The notes below the pieces were generated by a model, which saw nothing but the letters and a program-made list of their open reading frames with translations, was not told the origin of the DNA and searched no databases. From NCBI RefSeq assembly GCF_000744415.1, contig NZ_JQLW01000006.1, positions 62,001-126,000 on the forward strand: a stretch of 64,000 nucleotides of DNA. Reading direction: 5' to 3'. Below, in pieces: positions 45,281-54,597 of the stretch (position 1 is its first letter; each line of letters starts with the position of its first letter). The position numbers and the translations under genes were made by a program. This DNA comes from Ghiorsea bivora (GTDB taxonomy: Bacteria > Pseudomonadota > Zetaproteobacteria > Mariprofundales > Mariprofundaceae).

Positions 45281-46732
45281 ATGAAAACAAACGCGCTTAT
45301 GATTCAAGGAACAGCCTCAGGTGTCGGAAAATCTGTCTTAGTTGCAGGCCTTTGCCGCCTACTTGCTCGTAATGGCGTGAAGGTTGCTCCGTTTAAGCCA
45401 CAAAACATGAGCAACAATGCAGCAGTCACTGCAGATGGCGGCGAAATCGGTAGAGCCCAAGCCTTACAAGCCTTGGCTTGCGGCATTCAACCGACTGTAG
45501 ATATGAACCCTGTACTTATCAAACCTGAAAGCAACCAAAAGGCACAATTGATTGTACGCGGCAAAGTACATGGTCGTTTACATGCCAAACATTTTCGTAA
45601 AGATAGAATTGCCTTGCTCGATACCGTGCTCCAATCCTTTGACACCCTACAACAACAATATGACATGGTGATTATTGAAGGTGCTGGCTGCCCAGCAGAG
45701 CCCAATCTTATGCTTGGTGACATTGCCAATATGGGTTTTGCCGAAGCTGCGGATATACCCGTGTGGTTGGTTGGAGACATTGATAAAGGCGGTGTGTTCG
45801 CCTCCCTCAAAGGATGCATTGATATTCTACAAGATGAACACAGTCATAGGATTCAAGCCCTACTCATCAATCGATTCAGAGGTGATCCAGCTTTATTGAA
45901 TGATGCTTTAACGTGGCTTGAGCAAGACACAAACAAACCCATCATAGGGGTAATCCCTATGCTTAATTTAGACTTACCTGAAGAAGACAGTCCCTTTAAA
46001 CATGAGCAATTATCTAAAAAACAACAGCAACTGCATATTGCCGTGATTGCTTATCCACACATGTCTAACCATGATGACTTAGACCCTTTAGCCTCCGACC
46101 CAGATATCCAAGTCTCTTTTGTACGCAATACAGATGAACTTCAACCTTGTGACTTGATTGTATTACCTGGCTCCAAACATGTGTCTTCAGACTTGGCTTG
46201 GTTAAAAACACAAGGATTTGCTGATAAAATCCAACAACATTTACGCTATCACGGAAAAGTTTTAGGTATTTGTGGTGGCCTTCAAATGTTGGGGAAGCAT
46301 ATTGTAGACACCGTTGACGATGCATTTAGCTCCAGTGTCGAAGGCGAAAGCTGCCAAGGTTTAAGCCTATTACCCATACACACCCAAATGATGCCTGAAA
46401 AAACACTCAAACAAGTACAGCAAACAGCAAACTTTCCGCAAGGACACTTGGTCACAGGATATGAAATTCACCATGGCGTATCCCATACCAATGAACATCT
46501 ATTTCCTTTTGCTGCATGCTCTGAAGACAAACAAGTCTGGGGAACTTATGTGCACGGTTTATTTGAACAAGGTGAATTTCGCCAAGCTTGGTTACTCGAA
46601 CTAGGCTTTAAGACAACAAATAACACCAATCAATATGATCGAACCTTGGCATCTTTAGATATACTTGCTGACCAATTGAAAAAAAGCCTGCACCCCCAAT
46701 ATCTACAACAACTGCTAATACCAAAATCCTAA
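45281..46732 (+). CDS. cobQ: Adenosylcobyric acid synthase (glutamine-hydrolysing)
   Basis: The 483-residue CobQ/CbiP enzyme has the dethiobiotin-synthetase-like N-terminal half with IQGTASGVGKSVLVAGLCR (residues 8-26), KPQNMSNNAAVTADGGEIGRAQALQA, and VIIEGAGCPAEPNL. The C-terminal type 1 glutaminase has the nucleophile in LGICGGLQMLG (Cys near 333) and the catalytic His in TGYEIHHG and YVHGLF. It amidates four carboxyl groups of adenosylcobyrinic acid diamide. It stands alone, about 30 kb from cbiB-cobD and cobT, so the cobalamin pathway is scattered. No cobalamin riboswitch was seen ahead of it. Confidence 0.95.
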   Translation: MKTNALMIQGTASGVGKSVLVAGLCRLLARNGVKVAPFKPQNMSNNAAVTADGGEIGRAQALQALACGIQPTVDMNPVLIKPESNQKAQLIVRGKVHGRLHAKHFRKDRIALLDTVLQSFDTLQQQYDMVIIEGAGCPAEPNLMLGDIANMGFAEAADIPVWLVGDIDKGGVFASLKGCIDILQDEHSHRIQALLINRFRGDPALLNDALTWLEQDTNKPIIGVIPMLNLDLPEEDSPFKHEQLSKKQQQLHIAVIAYPHMSNHDDLDPLASDPDIQVSFVRNTDELQPCDLIVLPGSKHVSSDLAWLKTQGFADKIQQHLRYHGKVLGICGGLQMLGKHIVDTVDDAFSSSVEGESCQGLSLLPIHTQMMPEKTLKQVQQTANFPQGHLVTGYEIHHGVSHTNEHLFPFAACSEDKQVWGTYVHGLFEQGEFRQAWLLELGFKTTNNTNQYDRTLASLDILADQLKKSLHPQYLQQLLIPKS

Positions 46733-46840
46733 ATCTTTTTCGCTTCAGCATGAGGAAATTATGGCATCACCTTTGCTAGTATACTTGCAATCGTACTTCA
46801 GCCAGCACTTCAACCAGTGATACATTGAAAGGAGCCTACT

Positions 46841-48151
46841 TTGGAAGCAAGTCATGTAGCAGAAATTGAAACTTTATTTCAGGCTGTAACCAGTGGTGAT
46901 TTCACCTTTAGAATAAGCGACGACCACCCCCTATCCAACTCAGCCAACCATATGATGCAATGGCTGGATCAAATGCAACTTAAAGAGCTCAAAGATAAAG
47001 TCGAACTAACCATGACAGGCTTTGAAAACACCATCAATATGGCAAAGCTGCAGCAGTTGGCGGATGGTGTTGCCCAACGCACAGAAACCATGGCATCAGC
47101 CACCGAAGAAATGAGTATTACCGTACAAATGATTGCCGAGCAGGCTGATAAAGTTGGCTGTCAAAGTGAACAAGCAAAGATTGCTGTCGATGAAGGCAGT
47201 CAGTCTATGAAACAAGTGTTTGATGTTATCCATGCCACAACACAACAAATGGACAATGTTACCGATGAGGTTCAACAGCTTGCGAGTGTATCCAAAGAAA
47301 TTGATAGCTTATTAACAACCATACAAAAAATATCCGATCAAACCAATTTACTTGCCTTAAATGCCACAATTGAAGCAGCTAGAGCTGGTGATGCAGGCCG
47401 TGGATTTGCAGTTGTGGCAGGAGAGGTCAAACAACTATCCCATCAAACCAAAGATGCCGCTGATAACATTGTAGAAAAAAGTATAAGCATACAAAAATCT
47501 GTTGCGGCTGTCGTTGCACGTTTGAGCGAAATGTCTGAAACGGTTACCAATGCATCATCCATTGTCGAAACCACACAAACCTCCATGGACACCATCGTTT
47601 ATAATATGCAGCAGGTGGATGAAAGCGTACATGGCATGCACCATGCCACCAAAGAACAAGCTATTGCATCCACTGAAATCGCTGAGGGTGTAACCCAATG
47701 TCATGCGGATGCAAAAGTAATGGATACCCAAGCCAATCAAAGCTTAAACACAACAGATAAAATGGATGTTTCGCTACGTGCAGACCTACAAGAGTTTTCA
47801 GAGCTTAAAATCACCAATGCTGTCATTCAGCTCGCTAAAAGCGACCATATGTTTTGGAAAAAACGTTTAATGGATATGATTTTAGGCCGCGGTAGCATTG
47901 ATATCAACGAAGTCACTGACCACCACAGTTGCCGTTTAGGCAAATGGTATTACAGCAATGGGCAAGCTGAGTTTGGTAACTGCGCTTCTTTCAAAAGCAT
48001 TGAATCACCCCATACCGATATGCATAGATTAGCCAAACAAGCAGTCAGTAAGTTCAATGCTGGTGATATAGCTGGCGCTACCCAAGACGTAGATGCCATT
48101 ACCCCATTATCAGCTGCTGTAGTCAAAGGTCTGGAAGAGTTAGAACAGTAG
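46841..48151 (+). CDS. Soluble methyl-accepting chemotaxis protein with C-terminal CZB domain
   Basis: The 436-residue protein starts at TTG with AAGGAG six bases ahead. It has no membrane helix. A short N-terminal helix region (about 1-50) precedes the MCP coiled-coil signalling domain with the hairpin tip [30 protein letters not shown] (about 170-200). From about 325 a chemoreceptor zinc-binding (CZB) domain follows: [27 protein letters not shown] and [10 protein letters not shown] give the His/Cys zinc ligands. CZB receptors sense zinc or oxidants such as hypochlorous acid. It heads a signalling cluster with a histidine kinase and a single-domain regulator; cheA or cheW is not nearby. Confidence 0.9.
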   Translation: MEASHVAEIETLFQAVTSGDFTFRISDDHPLSNSANHMMQWLDQMQLKELKDKVELTMTGFENTINMAKLQQLADGVAQRTETMASATEEMSITVQMIAEQADKVGCQSEQAKIAVDEGSQSMKQVFDVIHATTQQMDNVTDEVQQLASVSKEIDSLLTTIQKISDQTNLLALNATIEAARAGDAGRGFAVVAGEVKQLSHQTKDAADNIVEKSISIQKSVAAVVARLSEMSETVTNASSIVETTQTSMDTIVYNMQQVDESVHGMHHATKEQAIASTEIAEGVTQCHADAKVMDTQANQSLNTTDKMDVSLRADLQEFSELKITNAVIQLAKSDHMFWKKRLMDMILGRGSIDINEVTDHHSCRLGKWYYSNGQAEFGNCASFKSIESPHTDMHRLAKQAVSKFNAGDIAGATQDVDAITPLSAAVVKGLEELEQ

Positions 48152-48166
48152 ACTATACTTACTTAC

Positions 48167-49960
48167 ATGACTCATAAGCCAAATAATATTCTTGGTGTTT
48201 TTCGCCAGCTTTCACTTTTTCAAGTTGTTCTGGCAGCATCATTCTTACTGGTATTAAGTTATTTTTTCTACTTAATGTCCAATAGTTTAGCTGAAAGCCT
48301 TGAAAAAGACTTACACAATGCTTTTGACCAACAAAATTTAACCGTAGTTGATATTGCCAGCTCTCGCGTAGGTTTTCATATTGCCAACGATGTTGCAGAG
48401 AATGTGCGTCTTCTCGGGCAGTTCCCTGCCATGCAACGCTTAGAATTCCACAATGGCACGCGTGATATGGAAAAAGTAAATACTTTTGCAGCTCCTAGAG
48501 TAGATGGTTTTATTTTATTTGATGCACAAGGTGACTTCTTCAGTGCATTCCCAGAGTCCATGCAACACATCTATCAAGGCAACCAATCTACCCAGCCTTT
48601 CTTTCAAGTAAGCAAAGAAACTTCCTCACTTTATTTTTCCAACTGGTTCCCAGATGGTGACCACCTTAAAATGCGTGTCTCTGCCCCCATATACAATCGC
48701 ATCGTTGATAAAAACTTTCCTGAACCAACCAATCAACTTTCTGGTGTCATCATGGCGCAAATTGACTTTGATCGCACAGTTGCCAGTGAACTAGGTCGAC
48801 TGAAATCTAGCGGGATTATGCACTGGATTATTGATGAGAAATCTGGCGATGTGCTTTATCATTCTGTACTACCTCGCACCACCAATAAAAATGCTATTGA
48901 TTCAGACGAAAGTACCTTGGCAAAAAAGCTACTGCAAGCTTTTTCCTCAACTATCTTAGAGCCAGGTATTCATCGCACAAAAATAAACGGAAAAGATTAT
49001 TCTATAGCAAGTGCACGTAGCACCGTAGGTCCACACAAAATTATTGTAAATTTGGCATATGATGATTCTTCCGTAACCAACTTGGTTCATGAAAAAACAA
49101 GCCGTATTTATCAGCTAGGGATAACCTTTCTGATTGTTGTACTCATAGGTGCATGGATAACCTTACGTCAAATTGCTAAGCGCCAAACTTTAATTACAGA
49201 AAAAGAACACCTTGCTCGAGAGTTATCATTAGAAGAAGATAAGAAAAAACTACGCGAGCAAGTCTTTCAACTACAAAAAATGGAAAGCTTAGGCTCTTTG
49301 GCTGCGGGTACAGCACACGAACTGAATAATGCTTTAACTGGACCTATGGGAATGCTTAGCATACTTGCATTAAAACCAAATATGCCAGAAGAGAAACGCA
49401 CAAAAATGTTAACCAAAGCTGTTAAAGGCATTGAACAAGCTCGCAGTATTGTCGAAAGCTTACTGCGTTTCTCCCGCAGTGAACGTAATGAAAAACATGC
49501 GGGTGATATCAATGAAGACGTACGCTTTGCCCTAAACATGTATAAAAAAGAGCTTGAACATGCAGGCATTGAGTTAAACTGTCATTTACAAGAAGGTTTA
49601 CCCGATGTCATTGCTTCACACCGACAAATACAACAAGTTATTCTAAACTTAATCACCAATGCTAAATATGTATTAAACAAGGGTGACTCTTTAAATATAT
49701 CCACCAAGCCCCTAGAAAAGAATAGTATTGATGGTGTGCTCATCCAAATTACAGATACAGGCCCTGGTATGGATCAAGAAACACAACAGCGTATCTTTGA
49801 ACCTTTCTTCTCAACCAAACCCGTTGGTGATGGAACAGGATTAGGGCTGTCCATTTGTTATGGTATTATTCAAGAACATAATGGTACCTTAGATGTACAA
49901 AGCCGACCAGATGAAGGGGCAACATTTAGCATCTGGCTTCCACTGAACCAAGAGTCGTAA
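48167..49960 (+). CDS. Cache-type sensor histidine kinase
   Basis: The 597-residue protein has a membrane helix at about 16-37, a periplasmic region of about 270 residues that fits a double Cache fold (with FILFDAQGDFFSAFPE and GVIMAQIDFDRT), and a second helix at about 317-336. A coiled coil leads to the HisKA domain with SLAAGTAHELNNALTGPMGML (His near 384), then HATPase with ILNLITNAKYVLNKG, ITDTGPGMDQ, FEPFFSTKPVGDGTGLGLS. Asn replaces the common Pro after the HEL motif, as in several soluble-output kinases. The response regulator follows after one base and is the likely phosphate acceptor. Confidence 0.9.
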   Translation: MTHKPNNILGVFRQLSLFQVVLAASFLLVLSYFFYLMSNSLAESLEKDLHNAFDQQNLTVVDIASSRVGFHIANDVAENVRLLGQFPAMQRLEFHNGTRDMEKVNTFAAPRVDGFILFDAQGDFFSAFPESMQHIYQGNQSTQPFFQVSKETSSLYFSNWFPDGDHLKMRVSAPIYNRIVDKNFPEPTNQLSGVIMAQIDFDRTVASELGRLKSSGIMHWIIDEKSGDVLYHSVLPRTTNKNAIDSDESTLAKKLLQAFSSTILEPGIHRTKINGKDYSIASARSTVGPHKIIVNLAYDDSSVTNLVHEKTSRIYQLGITFLIVVLIGAWITLRQIAKRQTLITEKEHLARELSLEEDKKKLREQVFQLQKMESLGSLAAGTAHELNNALTGPMGMLSILALKPNMPEEKRTKMLTKAVKGIEQARSIVESLLRFSRSERNEKHAGDINEDVRFALNMYKKELEHAGIELNCHLQEGLPDVIASHRQIQQVILNLITNAKYVLNKGDSLNISTKPLEKNSIDGVLIQITDTGPGMDQETQQRIFEPFFSTKPVGDGTGLGLSICYGIIQEHNGTLDVQSRPDEGATFSIWLPLNQES

Positions 49961-49961
49961 C

Positions 49962-50348
49962 ATGAAAAGAATACTTACCATAGATGACAATGAACTTGTT
50001 CAAGAAATCTTAGAGCCTATGCTAGATATTTGGGCAGAAGAACGTCAGTTACCCATTGAAATCATAACTGCAAGTAACGGCAAAGAAGCATTATCATGGG
50101 TTAATCAGCATAGTGCTCCAGATTTGATATTATTGGATGTGCGTATGCCTATTATGGATGGTGCTGAATTCTTACGACAAACAGCTTTGCTTGGTTTGGA
50201 TATCAAGCCGTTCACCTTACTACTTACAGGTTACGCCGATGACCTAGAAGAACATTTAGGCACGGATGCCTTACTCATGAAACACCTACGCAAACCATTC
50301 ACAGCACCCGAATTATTCCAAGCATTAGATAAACTGGTGTCAAAGTAA
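49962..50348 (+). CDS. Single-domain response regulator
   Basis: The 128-residue protein is a stand-alone receiver domain: acidic pocket DDNE near residues 8-11, phospho-acceptor Asp59 in ILLDVRMP, the Thr in LLLTGYADD and Lys in HLRKPFTAPE. It has no output domain, so it should act by protein interaction (CheY- or Spo0F-like). It lies one base after the sensor kinase. Together with the CZB chemoreceptor upstream it suggests a cytoplasmic signalling chain, though the receptor-kinase link is inference because the kinase has no CheW-binding part. Confidence 0.9.
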   Translation: MKRILTIDDNELVQEILEPMLDIWAEERQLPIEIITASNGKEALSWVNQHSAPDLILLDVRMPIMDGAEFLRQTALLGLDIKPFTLLLTGYADDLEEHLGTDALLMKHLRKPFTAPELFQALDKLVSK

Positions 50349-50362
50349 ATCTATACCACCCG

Positions 50363-50719
50363 CTATTTTAAAGTGCCTAAATAGGCAATAACATCCTCTC
50401 TGGCTTGTTCATCCTGCATTTCAGGTAATGTAGGCATGGTTAGGTTATAGGTATTACTTTCTTTTAAATTTTGTGCATACTCATCATGTTTAATCATTTT
50501 ACTTGGGTTTTGTAAAAAGCTATGCAGCCATTTCATATCCCTGCGCTCTGTAATACCAGCCAGACCTGGTGCAAATTTCTCATCATAACTGGGTTTATGA
50601 CAATGGAAACACAACCGATCAAAAATAGCCTTTCCTTTAACCATATCACCTGCATGAGCAGGCACAAGCAAACCCCAAAAGGCAAAAGAGAGAACGCTTA
50701 TTTTTACATAGATTTTCAT
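50363..50719 (-). CDS. Periplasmic class I c-type cytochrome
   Basis: The 118-residue protein has a signal peptide (to about residue 23, VPAHA) and one haem site CFHCH at residues 37-41, with Met95 in LTMPTLPEM as the likely sixth ligand. It ends in a helix with AREDVIAYLGTL, as usual for small monohaem cytochromes c. It could carry electrons across the periplasm, for example downstream of an outer-membrane oxidase such as the Cyc2-like protein, but it is 26 kb away and no direct link is visible. It follows the redoxin gene on the minus strand after about 55 bases. Confidence 0.88.
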   Translation of the reverse strand: MKIYVKISVLSFAFWGLLVPAHAGDMVKGKAIFDRLCFHCHKPSYDEKFAPGLAGITERRDMKWLHSFLQNPSKMIKHDEYAQNLKESNTYNLTMPTLPEMQDEQAREDVIAYLGTLK

Positions 50720-50774
50720 ATTTTATCCTTTTCGGGTTTACTTTTCACAATCAAGAAAGTGCTGTATTAGAGAG

Positions 50775-51323
50775 CTAGTCCAACCACTTGATAGAGCAGC
50801 CAATGGTTGGGTGCTGTGGTTGCGGTGCAGGTTTACCTGCAACCAATGCTTCTGCAGCAGGCAAAAGCTCTTCCTGAGTCACTTTTCTTTCATCTTTCCA
50901 ATAATCATCAATACGCCCGTGATAATAAAGCTCACCATTTTTATCAAACATATAAATATCAGGCGTGCATTGCGCATCAAAAGCCTTAGCAACCTCTTGT
51001 GTTTCATCTGCAAGATATGGAAAGTCAATATTCCATTCATCTAATTTCTTACGCATAGCGTCCACATTATCTTCTGGGAAACCAGGATGAATATTAGGAT
51101 TAATTGCTATCGTATTGATACCCATTGCCTTTAATGTTGCCGCATGACGCACCAAACGTGGCCAAACTGCAATGGCATAAGGGCAATGGTTACATGTAAA
51201 TGCTACCACCAAGCCGTGTTCTCCAATTTGCTCTTTTAAAGCGTGTGCCACACCTTTAGAATCATTCAGCGTAAAATCAGGAAGTGTAAACTCTCCCTTA
51301 TAAATTGATGCTACCAATGCCAT
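50775..51323 (-). CDS. Thioredoxin-fold (AhpC/TSA-like) protein with CNHC motif
   Basis: From the ATG at 51323 (GGGAG eight bases ahead) the protein is 182 residues without a signal peptide. VVAFTCNHCPYAIAVWPRL places a CxxC pair at residues 44 and 47 in the active-site position; PNIHPGFPEDNVDAMRKK and CTPDIYMFDKNGELYYHGRIDD are typical of the thioredoxin-family redoxin group often annotated as resA-like or alkyl hydroperoxide reductase-like. It is likely a cytoplasmic thiol oxidoreductase or peroxidase; the substrate is unknown. A start 12 codons upstream would add a hydrophobic stretch but has no ribosome-binding site. Confidence 0.85.
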   Translation of the reverse strand: MALVASIYKGEFTLPDFTLNDSKGVAHALKEQIGEHGLVVAFTCNHCPYAIAVWPRLVRHAATLKAMGINTIAINPNIHPGFPEDNVDAMRKKLDEWNIDFPYLADETQEVAKAFDAQCTPDIYMFDKNGELYYHGRIDDYWKDERKVTQEELLPAAEALVAGKPAPQPQHPTIGCSIKWLD

Positions 51324-51508
51324 AAACCAAACTCCCAAAATACATATGTTAGCCTGCAATCATGGAAGAAAAAACACAGCAAATCAAGCGTGTTATTCCA
51401 ATGATGAAAAACTGGCATCATACCTGCTGGTAAATCATTTAGGTGACCCACACAGCGGAACGCACCATAAAAACACAAGCAATAAACAGCCACAATGCGA
51501 GGTACCCA

Positions 51509-52795
51509 TTGTCTGAAAAAGATCATATGATTGATGAACTACTGGATGGATTGGACACCATTCGCCCTACCCTGCTTGCCAGCAAAGAAAAAAATGGCGA
51601 ATTACGCAGTTTACTCAGGCGCATGCTTTCCTTATTGGAAGCTTTGCAACACATGCCGCACATCGAACCTTCCCTTTATGCCAAAGTCATCATGATGTTA
51701 ACCCCTTTGGTAGATGCCGAACATGGTGTTTTACTCAAACATTTACAACATGAACACGCCGACACACAAACATGGCAACAACTTGAACAACATTTAAAAA
51801 CTCGGCAACAACTCATCAAAACCGCGCAGCAAGATTTACCTAGCGTACAACTTATGCTACGCCGAAGCTGCAATTTATTGGGTAAACCATACCCAGATAC
51901 AGCTGAGCTCAAACAAAACTTAAACCTATTTGAGCAATACCTTAGAGAATATTTGCAACACCATGCGAAACTTCGTTTGGGTTTCACATCGGTTACAGCA
52001 GCACTCAAAGATTCCGTCAAAGCCATGGATCATGTATTGCATGATATTGGTGATGAATCACCCGAGCTCAAACAAGCCCAACAAGTTTTAGAGCAGAAGC
52101 TACCCGAAGACCCCGCCCAAGCCCAAGCCCTACTCAAACATGCCGCACAAAATATTCGCCAAGCCAGTAAAAAGCTCAGCAACGCTAGCCATAAAGTCAA
52201 AGCTACCATGTCTGCACAAATCCAACAAATGGATGCCTTATCCCAGCGCTTAAAACAAGCTGAAGCACAAGCGAGAAATGACCCACTTACAGGTTTAGCC
52301 AACCGCAGAAAACTACGCGAGTATTTTCAAACCTTACCCCAAGACGTACCCAGTTTATTTCTCATGCTTGATATTGACCACTTCAAAAAAATTAACGATA
52401 CCCATGGTCATGATGCTGGCGATGAAGTATTGATTAAAGTTGCAGACTTACTCAAACAATCTGTACGCAGCACAGATATGGTTGCCCGCTTGGGTGGTGA
52501 AGAATTTTGTATCATCTTGGCCAACACTACAACCAAACAAGGCATCAAATTGGCAGAAAATATTCGTAAAACTATTGAAACAACAACATTCTCAGGCCCA
52601 CATGGGGAGATTCAAATAACCATGAGTATCGGCGTTGCAGAACGTCAGCTTGATGAAGCCATCAACCACTGGTTAAAACGCGCTGACCAAGCCCTTTATC
52701 ATGCTAAAAACAATGGTCGAAACCAAGTTACAACCACAGCTTTACCTATGGCTAAGATAACAAATAAACAAGAAGGGTTGAATTCAGTCAGCTAG
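51509..52795 (+). CDS. Diguanylate cyclase (GGDEF) with N-terminal helical region
   Basis: From a TTG at 51509 (GAGG six bases ahead) the protein is 428 residues; GTG at 51443 and ATG at 51527 are alternatives. The first 240 residues are helical with coiled-coil stretches and no membrane segment. The GGDEF domain starts with DPLTGLANRRKL, continues with MLDIDHFKKINDTHGHDAGDEVL, and the active-site loop reads GGEEF near 329. An RSTD inhibitory I-site lies five residues before it, so product feedback is expected. It makes the second messenger c-di-GMP from two GTP. The gene directly precedes dnaG. Confidence 0.9.
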   Translation: MSEKDHMIDELLDGLDTIRPTLLASKEKNGELRSLLRRMLSLLEALQHMPHIEPSLYAKVIMMLTPLVDAEHGVLLKHLQHEHADTQTWQQLEQHLKTRQQLIKTAQQDLPSVQLMLRRSCNLLGKPYPDTAELKQNLNLFEQYLREYLQHHAKLRLGFTSVTAALKDSVKAMDHVLHDIGDESPELKQAQQVLEQKLPEDPAQAQALLKHAAQNIRQASKKLSNASHKVKATMSAQIQQMDALSQRLKQAEAQARNDPLTGLANRRKLREYFQTLPQDVPSLFLMLDIDHFKKINDTHGHDAGDEVLIKVADLLKQSVRSTDMVARLGGEEFCIILANTTTKQGIKLAENIRKTIETTTFSGPHGEIQITMSIGVAERQLDEAINHWLKRADQALYHAKNNGRNQVTTTALPMAKITNKQEGLNSVS

Positions 52796-52814
52796 CCCCC
52801 TATAACATAGGTCT

Positions 52815-54545
52815 ATGGCACAATTTTCTTCCTCATTCCTCGATGAACTCATTTCTCGTACTGACTTGGTTGAGGTGATTGCTCGCCATGTTGAGCTAAA
52901 ACCATCAGGCTCGAATAATATGGTTGGTTTGTGTCCTTTTCACCATGAAAAGACCCCCTCTTTTTCTGTATCTGTTGATAAACAAATGTATTACTGTTTT
53001 GGTTGCGGCAAGGGAGGAAATGCTTATCGTTTTTTAATGGAACACGATGGTTACCCCTTCCCCGAAGCCGTTGAATACCTAGCCAACAAAGCTGGCATGC
53101 CCATGCCTGAAGCTCGTACCGTTAACCCTAAAGAAGAGGCACGCAAAAAACAGGCCTATCATTTGCTTGACCAAGTTGCATCTGTTTTTTCACGCACACT
53201 ACAGGCAGACGAAGGCAAACAAGCCAAAGCATACTTTGCCCAACGCAAACTTCCCGATAGCATTATTCAACGCTACCAGTTGGGGTTTGCACCTGCAGGT
53301 TATGGTTTTATGCAGCGCTGTTTTGGCTCTGAAACACATACTTTACAACAATTAGAAAGCATTGGTTTACTGGTGAAAAATGAGCGGGGTTATGCCGACC
53401 GCTTCCGTGGGCGGGTGATGTTTCCTATCCGTAATAAACGCGGGCAAGTGGTCGGTTTTGGTGGGCGTATTATGGGAGATGGCGAGCCAAAATATTTAAA
53501 CTCACCTGAAACAGATTTTTATCATAAATCCGACTTACTCTATGCCTATTCCGAACACCGCGAATCCATTCGCAAACATAAAATGCTTGTGGTCGTTGAA
53601 GGTTATATGGATGTATTGGCTATGGCAGCCTTTGACTTACCCTATGCCTTAGCACCTTTAGGCACAGCTATCACAGAGCAACAATTATCCCATATCCTAC
53701 GTTTACATGGAGAGCCTGTGTTTTGTTTTGATGGTGACCGCGCAGGTAGGCAAGCGGCTTGGCGTGCCATCGAACGCATGTTGCCTATTTTAAAAACAGA
53801 GCATGCACCCAAATTCCTCTATTTACCAGATGGCGAAGACCCTGATACCTTGCTCCAAAAAGAAGGTAAGAATGCCTTTGAAAAACGCCTAAAACATGAT
53901 GCACAACCCATGCTAAACACATGGATACAAGGGTTAAAAAATATTGCAGGTAGTGGCGCTGAAGGTCGGGCTCGTATGGCAAAAAAAGCAGACCAAATGC
54001 TAAGTAAAATGCAAGATGACTACCTACGTCAGGCGTGGCAAGTTGAAATCGAAAACATTAGCGGAGTGATGTTAAAACAAACAAAACCTACGCAATACAT
54101 GTCTAAACCAAGGCAAACTTCAACAAGAAAAATGGCACCTAGGCTTGCTGTGACACCCATGACACATGAACAATTTATGGCTGCATTACTACAAAAACCT
54201 AGTAGGTTCCAACTTTTACCTGAAGATGCTTTTCATTTTTTTGTTGACAGCAACCCGATATTCCCGATATACACCCGAGCCTTTTCGTTGGCAGGCGATG
54301 ATGAAAACACCACATTTGATATAGCGGCACAGTTGATGCGGGAATTCCCCGACACAGATATAGCACGCTGGGTGAACCTGCCAAAAGTCGAAGATGAAGC
54401 GTTTCAAATGCTTTTAAGGGATATGCATCTTGCATACCTTAAAGCACAGCTGAGCCAGACAGAAAACTTATCTGTCCGAATCAAGCTGCAAGCAGAGTTA
54501 AAAGCACTGCAAGCAGAATTAAAAGCTTTGAAACCAACAAACTAA
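52815..54545 (+). CDS. dnaG: DNA primase
   Basis: The 576-residue primase has the N-terminal CHC2 zinc finger (Cys40, His43, Cys61, Cys64), the RNAP-like basic region, and the TOPRIM domain with VVVEGYMDVLAMAAF (about 256-270) and the metal-binding DGDRAGRQAA (about 304-313). The C-terminal helicase-binding domain follows after a linker near residue 420. It makes RNA primers for replication. It lies 53 bases upstream of rpoD, the conserved core of the macromolecular synthesis operon; the usual rpsU is absent from this spot. Confidence 0.96.
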   Translation: MAQFSSSFLDELISRTDLVEVIARHVELKPSGSNNMVGLCPFHHEKTPSFSVSVDKQMYYCFGCGKGGNAYRFLMEHDGYPFPEAVEYLANKAGMPMPEARTVNPKEEARKKQAYHLLDQVASVFSRTLQADEGKQAKAYFAQRKLPDSIIQRYQLGFAPAGYGFMQRCFGSETHTLQQLESIGLLVKNERGYADRFRGRVMFPIRNKRGQVVGFGGRIMGDGEPKYLNSPETDFYHKSDLLYAYSEHRESIRKHKMLVVVEGYMDVLAMAAFDLPYALAPLGTAITEQQLSHILRLHGEPVFCFDGDRAGRQAAWRAIERMLPILKTEHAPKFLYLPDGEDPDTLLQKEGKNAFEKRLKHDAQPMLNTWIQGLKNIAGSGAEGRARMAKKADQMLSKMQDDYLRQAWQVEIENISGVMLKQTKPTQYMSKPRQTSTRKMAPRLAVTPMTHEQFMAALLQKPSRFQLLPEDAFHFFVDSNPIFPIYTRAFSLAGDDENTTFDIAAQLMREFPDTDIARWVNLPKVEDEAFQMLLRDMHLAYLKAQLSQTENLSVRIKLQAELKALQAELKALKPTN

Positions 54546-54597
54546 GATTAAACAACTAAAATAAAAAAATAATTTCCGCAAACGGTGGCTACAAAGC

